From DASYML01 sp036399835 (GTDB taxonomy: Bacteria > Acidobacteriota > Blastocatellia > Pyrinomonadales > Pyrinomonadaceae): a stretch of 61,261 nt of DNA. The notes beneath the pieces were generated by a model. It was not told the DNA's origin. It did no database searches and saw only the letters and a list, made by a program, of their open reading frames with translations. The translations under genes and the position numbers were made by a program. Shown piece after piece: positions 51,681 to 61,200 of the stretch. How positions within the stretch are numbered: position 1 is the first letter of the stretch; the number at the start of each line of letters is the position of its first letter. The stretch spans positions 1-61,261 of the forward strand of contig DASWMI010000021.1 in NCBI GenBank assembly GCA_036399835.1. Direction: 5' to 3'.

Positions 51681-52952
51681 TCAAAGCATCTCTCTCAATA
51701 TCTTCTCAAAGGCGGCAGCGACTACAGGGGCTGTGAAAGCGTCTCTGATTTGCGGCTCTCCCCAACTCTCTTCGCCAAGTTTGCGGCGATGGCGCAGGAG
51801 AGACAGGAAATCCCGCATGGCCTTTATCATGGCTTCGATGTCGAGCGGGTGGGCCGCCTGTCCTCCGAGTTGTGTGATTAAATCCGCAGCCGTGCCTGGC
51901 GGGGTGAGTCCGAGGATGGGCCTGCCCGCGCCTATGTAATCAATGAGCTTTGAAGGCAGAAACATGCTCCTCTCTGCCGGAGCGTCTATGATGAGGAGTC
52001 CGTCGGCGTCGGCTATCAGCGCGAGGCTCTCTGCGTAGTTGACGGGCGGCATGAGCTGGACCAGACCATTGGGCAGAGCCTCAAGGCCGGAGCTTGAGAG
52101 CGTCTGCGGGTCGATTGGTCCAACCAGCTCGAAGCAGACATCCGAGAGCGAAGAGGGGTCTGCGGCGAGCATCGCTTGCAGAGTCTTGATGAGAGGCTGC
52201 GGCGTGCGCCGACCGTAAAATTCGCCGGTGTAGCGGACCATCAAACAGGAAGCCCGGTCGCGTTTGGCTCGCGGGTAAAGAGCCGGGTCGAAGCTGTGAG
52301 GGAGCACACGCGCTTTATCCTTCCAGCCCGAAGGATACTTCGACATGACGATTTCTATGGTCTCTTCGGAAGTGAAAATCAGACGGTCTGCCCGCTCGAT
52401 GACCTTGCGTTCAAGTGAGAGATTTCTTCTTCCGGTGAGCGCGTCGTAGCGGTTGAAGGGATTATCCGTCCAGGGGTCGCTGAAATGCGCGGCCCAGGGA
52501 ACTTGATAAAGCCTCTTCAGCTCAAGCCCTATGAGATGGTCGCTCATTGGCTGACCGAAAGTGATGAGCAGGTCTGGACCATAATCTTCAAGCGCCGCGT
52601 AATTCCGAATTGCCTTTAGCGCACGCGGCTTCCATGATGCGTAATGGTCCGGCGTCCTGTTCCAGAGCGGCGCGTGAAGACGGTCTGCGAGGCTCGCGGC
52701 CAGACGCCGCCAGCCCACAAGAGCAAAGGGGACTCGCAGGCATCCGCGCAAATGCGTCTCGGCCTGCGGCTCAATCGTCGCATCGCGCCGCGCGTTCTTT
52801 TCATCCGCGCAGACCACCAAGGTCGAAGCGCGCAGATACTTGAGCAGACGCGAGACCTGTATGGACCTCGGTGAAGCGACCGGAGGATAATTGAAAGAGA
52901 CGGCCAGCAGCTCAAAGGAATCCGTCTGCCTCGTCGAAGCTTTGACGACCAT
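51681..52952 (-). CDS. Glycosyltransferase family 4-like
   Basis: GT-B-type protein of 423 residues. ELLAVSFNYPPVASPRSIQVSRLLKYL near the N-terminus is the GT4-like acceptor loop, and WAAHFSDPWTDNPFNRY (about residues 155-171) is a motif of this subgroup. RADRLIFTSEETIEIV and VLPHSFDPALYP precede the C-terminal domain with VRYTGEFYGRRTPQPL. The loop PSKLIDYIGAGRPILGLTPPG binds the donor. It faces away from the next gene across a 206-base divergent gap and convergent to the beta-helix lipoprotein. It belongs to the same glycan function, but its orientation suggests separate control. Confidence 0.83.
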   Translation of the reverse strand: MVVKASTRQTDSFELLAVSFNYPPVASPRSIQVSRLLKYLRASTLVVCADEKNARRDATIEPQAETHLRGCLRVPFALVGWRRLAASLADRLHAPLWNRTPDHYASWKPRALKAIRNYAALEDYGPDLLITFGQPMSDHLIGLELKRLYQVPWAAHFSDPWTDNPFNRYDALTGRRNLSLERKVIERADRLIFTSEETIEIVMSKYPSGWKDKARVLPHSFDPALYPRAKRDRASCLMVRYTGEFYGRRTPQPLIKTLQAMLAADPSSLSDVCFELVGPIDPQTLSSSGLEALPNGLVQLMPPVNYAESLALIADADGLLIIDAPAERSMFLPSKLIDYIGAGRPILGLTPPGTAADLITQLGGQAAHPLDIEAMIKAMRDFLSLLRHRRKLGEESWGEPQIRDAFTAPVVAAAFEKILREML

Positions 52953-53011
52953 CTCTTAAAGAGAGCGAAAGAGAGATTGATTGTCAAGTCACTGAGGCGC
53001 GGCAAAATTTA

Positions 53012-53040
53012 CTGAGCGGCTGAGAGGTTCGTGATAGAAT
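53012..53040 (+). promoter_or_regulatory. Candidate extended -10 promoter
   Basis: TGATAGAAT (53032-53040) is an extended -10 element, with TAGAAT matching the consensus at five of six. CTGAGC (53012-53017) is a weak -35 at 17 bases. It would start transcription about 110 bases before the deacetylase-like gene at 53159. Confidence 0.45.
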
Positions 53041-53158
53041 GTTTTCCGGCGCTCGGCTTCAAGACAAAGCGCGTCAATAGCCTGACTCTCATGTTTGGAC
53101 ACGGGGCCGCCCATCTTTCTTCTACTTCTTGCGCATCTTCCGGCAGATTCACGCGAAC

Positions 53159-54307
53159 ATGATTAAGGAACAGTTTGTCAAAGCGCTCGCGGCGATGCGC
53201 TGGCTTCCGGCCTACGGCTGGCAGCGGTTCGCGCGGCGCTCATCAAACGGCAGCCGCCTGCACCTCATCATCGCGCTGGCGGACCATTTCGAGCCGTCCA
53301 TTATGCCGGAGACGCCGCACCTGCACGCGAGCCTCAGCGAGCAGGAACGCCGCCTGGAAGAATGGTGTCGCAGCTATCCGAAAATCTTCGATGCCTGGCG
53401 CGACGCCGAAGGGCTGCCCTTTCGTCACACCTATTTTTCTCCAGCCGAGCAGTATCACAAGACTCTGGTCCAGCGGCTGGCAGAGCATTGCCAGGAAGGT
53501 TGGGGAGAGATAGAGATTCACCTGCATCATGGGCTGGATGCTCCGGACACCGCGGAGAACACGCGTCGCCTGCTGCTCTGGTTTAGAGACACGCTGGTCG
53601 AGCATGGATGCCTTTCGCGCTGGAATGATGAGGGCGAGGCTCGCTATGCCTTTGTGCATGGCAACTGGGCGCTGGCGAACTCGGCTGGCGGGCGCTTCTG
53701 CGGGGTGGACCAGGAGATGCAGATTCTATCAGAGACGGGATGCTACGCGGACCTGACGCTCCCTTCCGCGCCAAGCCCCGCGCAGGTCTCAAAAATCAAC
53801 GCCCTCTACGAATGCTCTTTGCCGCTGGACCAGAGCGCGCCTCATCGTCGCGGGCGCAACCTGCGCACGGGCCAGCCGCCGCAGACTTTCCCGCTCATCA
53901 TTCAAGGGCCGCTCGGTCTGAACTTTGCGCACAGGGCCGCAGGCTTGCCTCTGCCCAAGATAGAGAACGCCGCCTTGACCGGCGCTTACCCGCCGAACAT
54001 CGAGCGTCTCAAGCTCTGGCGGCAGATAGCCGTCGCCGTGGAGGGACAACCCGACTGGGTCTTTATCAAGCTGCACTGTCACGGAATGGACCCGAACGAC
54101 AGGGAGGCCATGTTGGGGGGCCGGATACAGAGCTTCTTAAAAGATTTGACGGAAGAAGCACGCACGGGCGGACAGTTCGTCCCGCACTTCGTCACGGCGC
54201 GCGAGATGGTCAATATAATCCTCGCGGCATGCGACGGGCAGAGCGGTAACGCGGGCGATTATCGCGACTATCGTTTGCGCTTAATCAAACCGCCGCGCAC
54301 CGCCTGA
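53159..54307 (+). CDS. Conserved protein with deacetylase-like features, function unknown
   Basis: Protein of 382 residues, not firmly recognised. LIIALADHFEPSIM near residue 45 has the DH and E pattern found at the metal site of some polysaccharide-deacetylase-like proteins, and EIEIHLHHGLD near residue 120 and KLHCHGMDPND near residue 302 add histidine pairs. No signal peptide or membrane segment is evident. So a metal-dependent hydrolase acting on a glycan intermediate is plausible but not shown. The ATG at 53159 (MIKEQFVKAL) is preferred to a TTG at 53129. A GT4-like gene follows after 77 bases. Function not assigned. Confidence 0.65.
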   Translation: MIKEQFVKALAAMRWLPAYGWQRFARRSSNGSRLHLIIALADHFEPSIMPETPHLHASLSEQERRLEEWCRSYPKIFDAWRDAEGLPFRHTYFSPAEQYHKTLVQRLAEHCQEGWGEIEIHLHHGLDAPDTAENTRRLLLWFRDTLVEHGCLSRWNDEGEARYAFVHGNWALANSAGGRFCGVDQEMQILSETGCYADLTLPSAPSPAQVSKINALYECSLPLDQSAPHRRGRNLRTGQPPQTFPLIIQGPLGLNFAHRAAGLPLPKIENAALTGAYPPNIERLKLWRQIAVAVEGQPDWVFIKLHCHGMDPNDREAMLGGRIQSFLKDLTEEARTGGQFVPHFVTAREMVNIILAACDGQSGNAGDYRDYRLRLIKPPRTA

Positions 54308-54384
54308 AGCCTGCGTTGTTGACGCGGCTCATCTCAAAACGCAGACTGACGTTTGACTGGAATTTTTGAGCTAGAGGATTTGCG

Positions 54385-55827
54385 ATGACTGCTGTCAAAA
54401 GCGAGACGGGGCAAAAGCCAAGTGCGCGGGAGGCGCGCGCCGCTCGCCGTTTGTGGTTCAAGGAACGCGTCTATGAATCGCGCGCTTTGCAGCAGCTTTA
54501 CGCTTCATGGGGCGATGTGCAAGCGAGGCTCGCGCTTCTTCGCGGTCAGCCCTACGAGGCTGCGCGGCGTATGTTTCACATCTGGCGGCACCTCGGCACG
54601 GAAGGGATTGGACCAGCCAGAATCGCGCGCATCCAACAGCTCTTGCAAGAGCATTGTTATCTAGACGGACAACTCTTGCCCGCTTCTGAGAATGGGCTGC
54701 GGCTGGATTTTCTTCGCTCTGAGAAGGGAAGAGAGTTAAGAAAACTTTACGGCGCATTTCCCTTGGAGCATCGCGCGCGCCTGCGCTTTCCGCGACCCGA
54801 CCCGGACCCTGAGCGGCAGGGAGACCTCGTGGTCCTCAAGCCTTATGACCCGCAGACGGGCGAGCGCGGCGTGTTGATGGTCATGTACAGCGAGGGCATA
54901 CTGGCTTTGACGGCTGTTTTCGACCTGGGCGCGCTCGCCTCAAAATATATGTTCGTCCTTGAGCCGAGCAGTTGGGGTTATCAGGAGGTGCGCTTCTTTC
55001 TCTATCTGGGCGCTGACCTGGATGTGCTCGTGCAGTCGCCGCGCCGCGCCGATTTCGAGTTTATCGAAAGCCTCGGGACCAATCTCGCGCCGGTCCGCGT
55101 CGGCGCCGGCGACTGGGTTGACCCTGCGACCTTTCGCCCGCGCGAAGTCGGCCAGAAGGCTACCTATGATGTCGTGATGGTCGCGGCATGGGACCCGCTC
55201 AAACGCCACGAGGTCTTTTTTCGCGCGGCAGCCAGACTCAAACAGGAACAGGGGCGCACGCTTCGTATAGCGCTCATCGGTTACACCATGGGCTGGACGC
55301 GCAGAGTTATCGAAGAGCTTTTAAAGCAGTATGGGCTGGACCAGGATTGCGACCTTTTCGAGATGATTCCGCATGCGGAGGTGGCGCGCATCGTCGCCGA
55401 TTCAAAAGTCTCGCTGCTTCTTTCCAAACAGGAGGGAGCCAACCGTGCCATCTACGAGAGCATGTTCTGCGGCACGCCCATCATCGTTTATAAGCAGAAC
55501 TGCGGCAGCAACCTGGACCACGTCAATCAATGGACCGGACTCCTGGCCGATGACGAAGAGCTGGGTGAAGCCATCACACGCGTACTGGACCACGCGGAAG
55601 ACTTCGACCCGCGCGGGTGGGCGCTCAGAAATGTCGGCTATGAAAATGCCACGAAGAATATCAGCGAAGCTCTGCGCGAGATGGCCCAAAGACGCGGGCT
55701 ACCCTGGACGCTCGATATTGCCACGAAGAAGAACGCGCCCAACCTGCGCTACGGTCAACCCGGACTCTATAAGGATTTTGAAGAGGAATACCAGCGTCTG
55801 CAAGCCTATCTCTTACCGCTCGACTAA
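54385..55827 (+). CDS. Glycosyltransferase, GT4-like with long N-terminal region
   Basis: Protein of 480 residues. The first ~180 residues are basic and helical, with no clear family motif. From about 250 the GT-B C-terminal domain is visible: YDVVMVAAWDPLKRHEVFFRAAARLK, LRIALIGYTMGWT, DLFEMIPHAEVARIVADSKVSLLLSKQEGANRAIYESMFCGTPIIVY, with the E-x7-type loop. It would act as a glycosyltransferase, but the acceptor domain is divergent. AGAGGA is the ribosome-binding site for the ATG at 54385. It is convergent with the GT-C-like gene at 55852, with a 24-base gap. Donor unknown. Confidence 0.8.
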   Translation: MTAVKSETGQKPSAREARAARRLWFKERVYESRALQQLYASWGDVQARLALLRGQPYEAARRMFHIWRHLGTEGIGPARIARIQQLLQEHCYLDGQLLPASENGLRLDFLRSEKGRELRKLYGAFPLEHRARLRFPRPDPDPERQGDLVVLKPYDPQTGERGVLMVMYSEGILALTAVFDLGALASKYMFVLEPSSWGYQEVRFFLYLGADLDVLVQSPRRADFEFIESLGTNLAPVRVGAGDWVDPATFRPREVGQKATYDVVMVAAWDPLKRHEVFFRAAARLKQEQGRTLRIALIGYTMGWTRRVIEELLKQYGLDQDCDLFEMIPHAEVARIVADSKVSLLLSKQEGANRAIYESMFCGTPIIVYKQNCGSNLDHVNQWTGLLADDEELGEAITRVLDHAEDFDPRGWALRNVGYENATKNISEALREMAQRRGLPWTLDIATKKNAPNLRYGQPGLYKDFEEEYQRLQAYLLPLD

Positions 55828-55851
55828 AATCTCAGAGTGCTCTCAGCGGCG

Positions 55852-57342
55852 CTATTGGGGAGCTTCCACATTGACCCGCCAGAGCGCAAATCCATCCGCC
55901 TCGTAAACTCTCGTACACCTGCTCTCTAATATCTGGTCCAGCCCTGCATCCGCGCCGTAAGCCCAGACGTAATCATACTCCGAGAGCAAGGGCAGCCAGC
56001 GCGCGGCGGATTCCTGCCACTGCTCCGCGTAATCATTTTCAGGCGCGATGAAATGCGGCTTGACGCGGAAGAGCAGCGGCTGCTGTCCCTTGATCGCATA
56101 GAGCGTGGGCACAAAGGCGCGCCGGTTGATCGTCGCATAATGAAGGATGTGCTCGAAGGGTCGTTCCAGCTTTGCGCTCTGGCTGTTATGAGAGAGGACC
56201 AGAACGGGATAGACCTTCGCCTCTTCAGGCAAGACCGCCAGCCTCTCAACCTCCGCCGCAATCCGCTGGTCCAGCTTTATCCATGTCCGCCAGATAAAGG
56301 CCACACGCACGCACGCGACCAGCAGCACAGCCAGCAGCAGGATTTTCCCTGCCTTCAACGGCAGCTCAATTCTCAGCGATAAGATGAGCAGCAGCGCGGC
56401 TGGAAGGACAAAGCGCACGTCTGCTCCTGAAGAGGTAAACAAGACTTTCGGGCTGAGCAGGTAGAGCAGTACGAACAGCAGTCCAGCCGCAAAGGTAGGC
56501 CATACAACTTGCACACGTTTGACCAGGCGAGCGGTCGCCAGCGTAATCAAGACCAGCGCCGCGAGCAGCAAGGCATCCAGCGTGCGGTTGTAACTGAGAA
56601 CGAGCGCCATCAGACCGATGAGCTTACCGCTCAAGCTATTCCATTCAATTTGCCCGGCCTGACCACTGCCGCGCATAAAGAGTATGAAGAGCACGACCGG
56701 CAGCAAGAGCGGCGCGAGACTCAAGGCCGCCCGGACCAGTCTCTCTTTTCCCGTGAAGACATCCCACGCGGCGACAAAGGCGGAGGTCGCCGCGAGAAAA
56801 CTGTAGGCCGAGAGGTGGACCAGAAAGGCGCACAGGACCAGTATGATGATGAGCAGAAAACGCATGATGGTCCAGCCCTTGCGCCAGTCCAGCCAGTAGG
56901 CCAGGACCAGACAGAACAACCCGACGCCGAAGACGTAGTTGACGAATCCGTAAAGCAGCATCGAATTGTAGACGAAGAAGCTGCAAGGCAGGGCGAGCCA
57001 TGTCGGTTGTTTGTGAATCGCCTGGCCAAGCCTGTGGCAGCCCGCGACGAAAAGCAAAACGGTCAGGAGAAGAAAGAGTTTGCCCGCCAGAAGGATACCC
57101 GCGAAACGTAGCAGGAGCGGGACGACCAGATCAATCGCCAGGTTGGGAATCGGCTCGGCCAGCCTATAATACTCCGCCTGGTAAGCTGGAAAATCTTTGT
57201 AGTGGTAGAGGATAAAGGTGCGCGCCAGGTGATTGGGATAATCCACCAGGGGAGCGTACCTGACAAAGAGCGGGGGCAGGCAGAGAAACACGCCAATCAG
57301 GCCGAGCGCCCAACGATAATGAGTCTCTCTGGGGTTTGCCAT
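55852..57342 (-). CDS. Polytopic membrane protein, GT-C-like
   Basis: Membrane protein of 496 residues, with ten or more hydrophobic segments. After the first helix comes APLVDYPNHLARTFILYHY, an acidic/histidine loop placed like the donor-site loop of GT-C enzymes. The C-terminal ~130 residues form a soluble, outside-facing domain (VLSHNSQSAKLERPFEHILHYATINRR and YDYVWAYGADAG). The start at 57342 (MANPRETHYRW) has GGGAAGGG just upstream. A longer frame to 57375 has no ribosome-binding site. It is transcribed away from the riboswitch region. It resembles other unassigned membrane proteins of this locus; function is not certain. Confidence 0.7.
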   Translation of the reverse strand: MANPRETHYRWALGLIGVFLCLPPLFVRYAPLVDYPNHLARTFILYHYKDFPAYQAEYYRLAEPIPNLAIDLVVPLLLRFAGILLAGKLFLLLTVLLFVAGCHRLGQAIHKQPTWLALPCSFFVYNSMLLYGFVNYVFGVGLFCLVLAYWLDWRKGWTIMRFLLIIILVLCAFLVHLSAYSFLAATSAFVAAWDVFTGKERLVRAALSLAPLLLPVVLFILFMRGSGQAGQIEWNSLSGKLIGLMALVLSYNRTLDALLLAALVLITLATARLVKRVQVVWPTFAAGLLFVLLYLLSPKVLFTSSGADVRFVLPAALLLILSLRIELPLKAGKILLLAVLLVACVRVAFIWRTWIKLDQRIAAEVERLAVLPEEAKVYPVLVLSHNSQSAKLERPFEHILHYATINRRAFVPTLYAIKGQQPLLFRVKPHFIAPENDYAEQWQESAARWLPLLSEYDYVWAYGADAGLDQILESRCTRVYEADGFALWRVNVEAPQ

Positions 57343-57531
57343 CAGCCCTTCCCGGTCCCTGGCGGTCAACGGCATACGCTTAGGCTATTGGGCGTTTAAA
57401 TCCTGAAATCTCAATCTTTTAGTGTGAATTGAAGAGAGCCGTATGCTGCGGTTAAAGAGGCTCTCAAGTGCAGCCCGTGACGGGCCGCATAGTAGAGAAA
57501 CGAGGGTGCCGTGTCAACGAGAACTTTGTTA

Positions 57532-57563
57532 TTGACAAACAACGGCCAACATGGCATTAATGC
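57532..57563 (+). promoter_or_regulatory. Candidate promoter of the riboswitch leader, with palindrome
   Basis: TTGACA (57532-57537) is a perfect -35 hexamer. ATTAAT (57556-57561) is a possible -10 at an 18-base spacer. The -10 lies inside the perfect 10-bp palindrome GCATTAATGC (57554-57563), and TTGTT/AACAA arms surround the -35. Transcription would start some 55 bases before the first aptamer. Between 57376 and here GAGAGCC (57434-57440)/GGCTCTC (57459-57465) and GCCCG/CGGGC arms are the only structure seen; an open frame on the minus strand (57411-57632) is not supported. Confidence 0.6.
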
Positions 57564-57623
57564 TAATGGCTGTTGTGCCTTTGAAGAAGTAGTAGGGCAC
57601 GGCAGATGATCTTTTGCAATTAA

Positions 57624-57747
57624 CGATTGCACACGATAAGGGCAAACCTATCGCGAGGTAGGGACGCAAAGCCGTGAGTCTCTTCGGGTAGTTAAATCAT
57701 TGATTTAACTGCCGTTGAAGAGATTGTCAGGTTGCCGAAGGCGATCG
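57624..57747 (+). ncRNA. Cyclic di-GMP-I (GEMM-I) riboswitch aptamer, copy 1
   Basis: The sequence has the consensus blocks of GEMM-I in order: AGGGCAAACC (57639-57648), a short P2 stem with GCGA tetraloop (CCTATC/GGTAGG), GGGACGCAAAGCC (57661-57673), a long P3 arm, and GGTTGCCG (57730-57737). The closing P1 is CGATTGC (57624-57630) with GCGATCG (57741-57747). P3 is longer than usual, extended by GGTAGTTAAATCA/TGATTTAACTGCC. The aptamer senses c-di-GMP. Its target is the beta-helix gene 470 bases downstream. A GC-rich arm pair (57798-57801 with 57846-57849) before TTTTT (57850-57854) might be a terminator platform, but it is not a clean one. Confidence 0.9.
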
Positions 57748-57982
57748 GAGAAAGCCAGAGTTTCCGGATTAGCGGCGGGTATCTCAAGATATTCGCCGGG
57801 CCATCATGGACATCAGCCTCACAGCGTTCCGACCCGGGGTCATTTGCCCTTTTTAAGTCCAAGCGCCCGTTTTGAAGCCTGGTTTGAACCACTCAAGTCG
57901 GTAGCTCATGCAATCTGTGGTTCTTCTTCTTCCGACATCATCTAAAGTCTCCTTCACTCCCTGATTACAGCTCAAGCGTCCA

Positions 57983-58016
57983 AACCCGTACTGCATTCCA
58001 GGCAGTTGCACGGGTT
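57983..58016 (+). other. Hairpin between the two aptamers
   Basis: AACCCGT (57983-57989) pairs exactly with ACGGGTT (58010-58016), with CTGC/GCAG inside. TTAGCCCTGTCTTGTCTTCG follows without a clean T run. It may be part of an expression platform linking aptamer 1 to downstream transcription. The rest of 57748-58106 shows no gene. Confidence 0.5.
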
Positions 58017-58106
58017 AGCCCTGTCTTGTCTTCGCAGATAGAGAAGCAGGCTGTGCCCCGCTTGGCATTCAGACCGATTGCCGAACGGCTCTCCTTCGCA
58101 CAGCTC

Positions 58107-58208
58107 AACCAACACCGATTAAAGGCACCCTCGCAGCGATGCGAGTTCGCAAAGCCAGGAGTCTCAAGGCAGCCTGCCGCGAGATCGTCCGGTTACCGAA
58201 GTGGGGTT
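58107..58208 (+). ncRNA. Second, divergent GEMM-like aptamer over the ribosome-binding site
   Basis: A GEMM-like order of blocks is present again: AAAGGCACC (58121-58129), P2 CTCGCA-GCGA-TGCGAG (58130-58145), TTCGCAAAGCCA (58146-58157), a P3 arm (GAGTCTC with GAGAT and an inner GGCA/TGCC), and GGTTACCG (58191-58198). It differs from the consensus in lacking two A after GGC and in having TTCGC in place of GGACGC. P1 can form between AACC (58107-58110) and CAC (58113-58115) on one side and GTG (58201-58203) and GGTT (58205-58208) on the other. This sequesters the GGGG stretch that is the likely ribosome-binding site of the ATG at 58216. Ligand is probably c-di-GMP, but a variant specificity is possible. 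Confidence 0.68.
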
Positions 58209-58215
58209 TTATTCC

Positions 58216-61200
58216 ATGTCTATCCTTCGTCTGTCTGCCGTCTCTCTACGGCAGAGCTTCCGCCTCTTTTATTCAAGCAAACATTTCTTCATCCTCTCCA
58301 TTCTCTCGTCTGTCGTCTTTGCCTTGAGCGCCGGAACGACTCAAGCCGCCACGCTCAAAGTCTCCTCCGGAGGAGACCTTCAGGCGGCCCTCAATGCGGC
58401 GCAGCCCGGAGACACCATAGAGTTAGCCGCAGGAGCCTCCTTCATCGGGACATTCACCCTTCCCAACAAAGGCGCCTCCTCCGAGTGGATTACCATCCGC
58501 ACCTCCACTCCAGACGCCAGCCTCCCTTCCTCTTCCGCACGCATCTCTCCCGCTGATTCACCCCTTCTGCCTAAACTGCTCTCTCCCGGCTTCGGTGAAG
58601 CTGCGCTGCAAACGGCTCCCGGCGCTCATCACTATCGCCTGCTCGGTATAGAGATCAAGACCGTTGATGCCAATGCCTTTGTCTATGATTTAGTTAAGCT
58701 CGGAGACGGTTCATCTGGACAGAACGCGATAGAGAAAGTGCCGCATCATTTAGTGATCGAGAGATGTTTAATCACGGCCTATGCGACGCAAGGGTTAAAG
58801 CGAGGGATAGCGTTGCACAGCGCGGAGACGAGCATCATTGGATGTTACATCGCGGGATTCAAGGCGACGGACCAGGATGCGCAGGCAGTGGCCGGATGGA
58901 ACGGGCCTGGTCCATTTCATATCATCAATAATTATCTCGAAGCTTCCGGTGAAAACCTGATGTTTGGCGGCGCGCCTCCGTCCATCGCCGGGCTTGTTCC
59001 CTCAGACATAGAGATTAAGCGCAACCACCTCTTTAAGCCGCTCTCATGGAGACAGGGCGAAGCGGAGTACGCTGGAGTGCGTTGGAATGTGAAGAACCTG
59101 TTTGAGCTGAAGAGCGCGCGCCGCGTCGTCTTTGAAGGCAACGTACTGGAGAACTGCTGGGGAGATGTCAACTGGGGCTATGGCGCGATTAACCTGACGG
59201 TGCGCGGAGACAGTGGACCACAATCAACGCTCGAAGATGTCGTCATCCGTCACAACATCATGCGGCACACGCCGAACGGCTTTAACATCCTGGGCAAAGA
59301 CACCTACCAGCCTTCGGTCCAGGGCAGGGGCTTGCGCATCTACAACAACCTCTTTGTAGATATAGATGGAAAGCGCTGGGGCGGCGATGGCGAGTTTCTC
59401 AAGATGAGCCAGATGATGGACGTCGTGATAGACCACAATACGGTCCTGCACAGCGGCAACATCACCTGGGTTTACGGCAGCCAGAGCACGGGCTTTGTCT
59501 TTACCAACAATATCATCAAGCATAACAACTACGGCTTTATCGGTCAGGACCAAGCTCCGGGCATGGGCACTCTCAATGCTTTCTATCCGGGCATCGTCAT
59601 GCGCCGCAACGTCATCGTCGGGGCCAATGCTTCCAGCTATCCGGCAGACAATTTCTATCCGGCCATTCTGGACCAGGTTATCTTCAGCAACATTTCTGCG
59701 AATGACTACACACTCTCGGCCAGCTCTCCTTACAAGGGCCAGGCCACGGATGCGACTGATGTGGGCTACGACTTTGCAGCGCTACAGGCCGCGATGGCCT
59801 CGCCCGCGCCCTCGCCGTCTCCCACTCCGACCCCGACACCCTTGCCGTCACCTTCACCTTCACCTTCACCTTCTCCATCGCCTTCTCCATCCCCATCGCC
59901 TTCACCCGCGCCCTCTCCCGAAACGCCCTACAAGGGTGCGCCTTTGGCCGTACCCGGCCTGATAGAGATTGAAGACTTTGATAACGGGGGCGAGGCGGTC
60001 GCTTATCATGATTTTGATCCGAGCAATAACGGCAACCAGTATCGCGCGGGCGGTGTTGATATCAGGGCGATGGCGAATGCCAGTAACGGATTTGTCGTCT
60101 TTAATGCGGTGGCCGGTGAGTGGCTCAAGTACGCGGTCAACATTACAGCGGCTGGCAACTATGATTTGGCCGTCCGCGCCGCATCGCGTTTTGAGGGCGG
60201 CACGTTCCATCTGGAACTGGATGGATTGGATGTTACCGGACCAATCAAGGTGGCGGCAACGGGCGCATGGCAAACATACCAGCCTGTGATGAAGACGGGA
60301 GTCAGGCTGTCGCAGGGTCTACATATCGTGCGTCTGGTGCTCGATACGAATGGCGCTGAGGGCGTCGTCGCGGATTTCGACTCAATCAGCATCACTCCGG
60401 CTCTCAACTCGCCCACGCTCGTTTCCGATGCTCTGGCGAGCGCCACCACGCTGGCCGCCAGCGTCACGACGACGGCAGCGCAGATTGAGCCTTTGATTGG
60501 CAGTATAGAGCAGTCATACGCCGTGTTTACCACAGAGGCAGCCTCTTTCGCTTCCGCTAACACGATTGACAGGGGCCTGCGCGCCGCGCTCTATTTCACA
60601 CGCGCGGCATACGCTCTTGACACTGCCGATGGTCCATCCGAGAAGGTCCAGAGCCGTTTGCAGATTGCCGCTTCGCACCTCAGCCAGGTTAAGAGCCTGA
60701 TGTCGCCGAGCAGCGGCGTGGCCCCGACCACCTACAGCGCGCACGCTTCGACAACGGCCATCACCTCGCCCGTCATTGGACCGGCCGACACACGCTCAAG
60801 CGCGACCTTCGCGCCAGTGCTTGCGCCCGCGAGCCTCGGCACGGTGATTGGCGATCCTGCACAAAGTCCGCTCTCCATGCAGACGGCTGCCGTCTCCTTT
60901 GCTCCGGGCGGCAAGCTGCCTTACGAGCTGGCGGGCGTGAGCGTCACGGTCGGAGGCAAAGCCGCGCAGGTGCTCTCGGTTTCGCCATCGCGCATCAGCT
61001 TTTTTGTCCCGACTGATCTTCCTGTCGGCAATGCGGAAGTGCTTATCACTTTGCAGGAAGGCTATGTCTCGCGCGGGATGATGACGATAGCTCCGCTCGC
61101 GCCCGGAATCTTTACGACGAACGGCAGCGGGACGGGCAATGCCGTCATCCTCGATTCGACCAACTTCACCGCTGGTCCATTCGAGACCAGCACCCTCAAC

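Noticed and set aside
57411..57945. Short frames on both strands in the riboswitch leader (57411-57632 minus, 57715-57945 plus)
   Set aside because: They overlap the promoter and aptamer 1, have unusual composition, and no ribosome-binding site. The RNA structure explains the sequence better.
59799..59921. Regular short repeats that might suggest a CRISPR array
   Set aside because: The hexamer repeat is in frame in a secreted protein and encodes a Pro-Ser linker; no spacer/repeat pattern.
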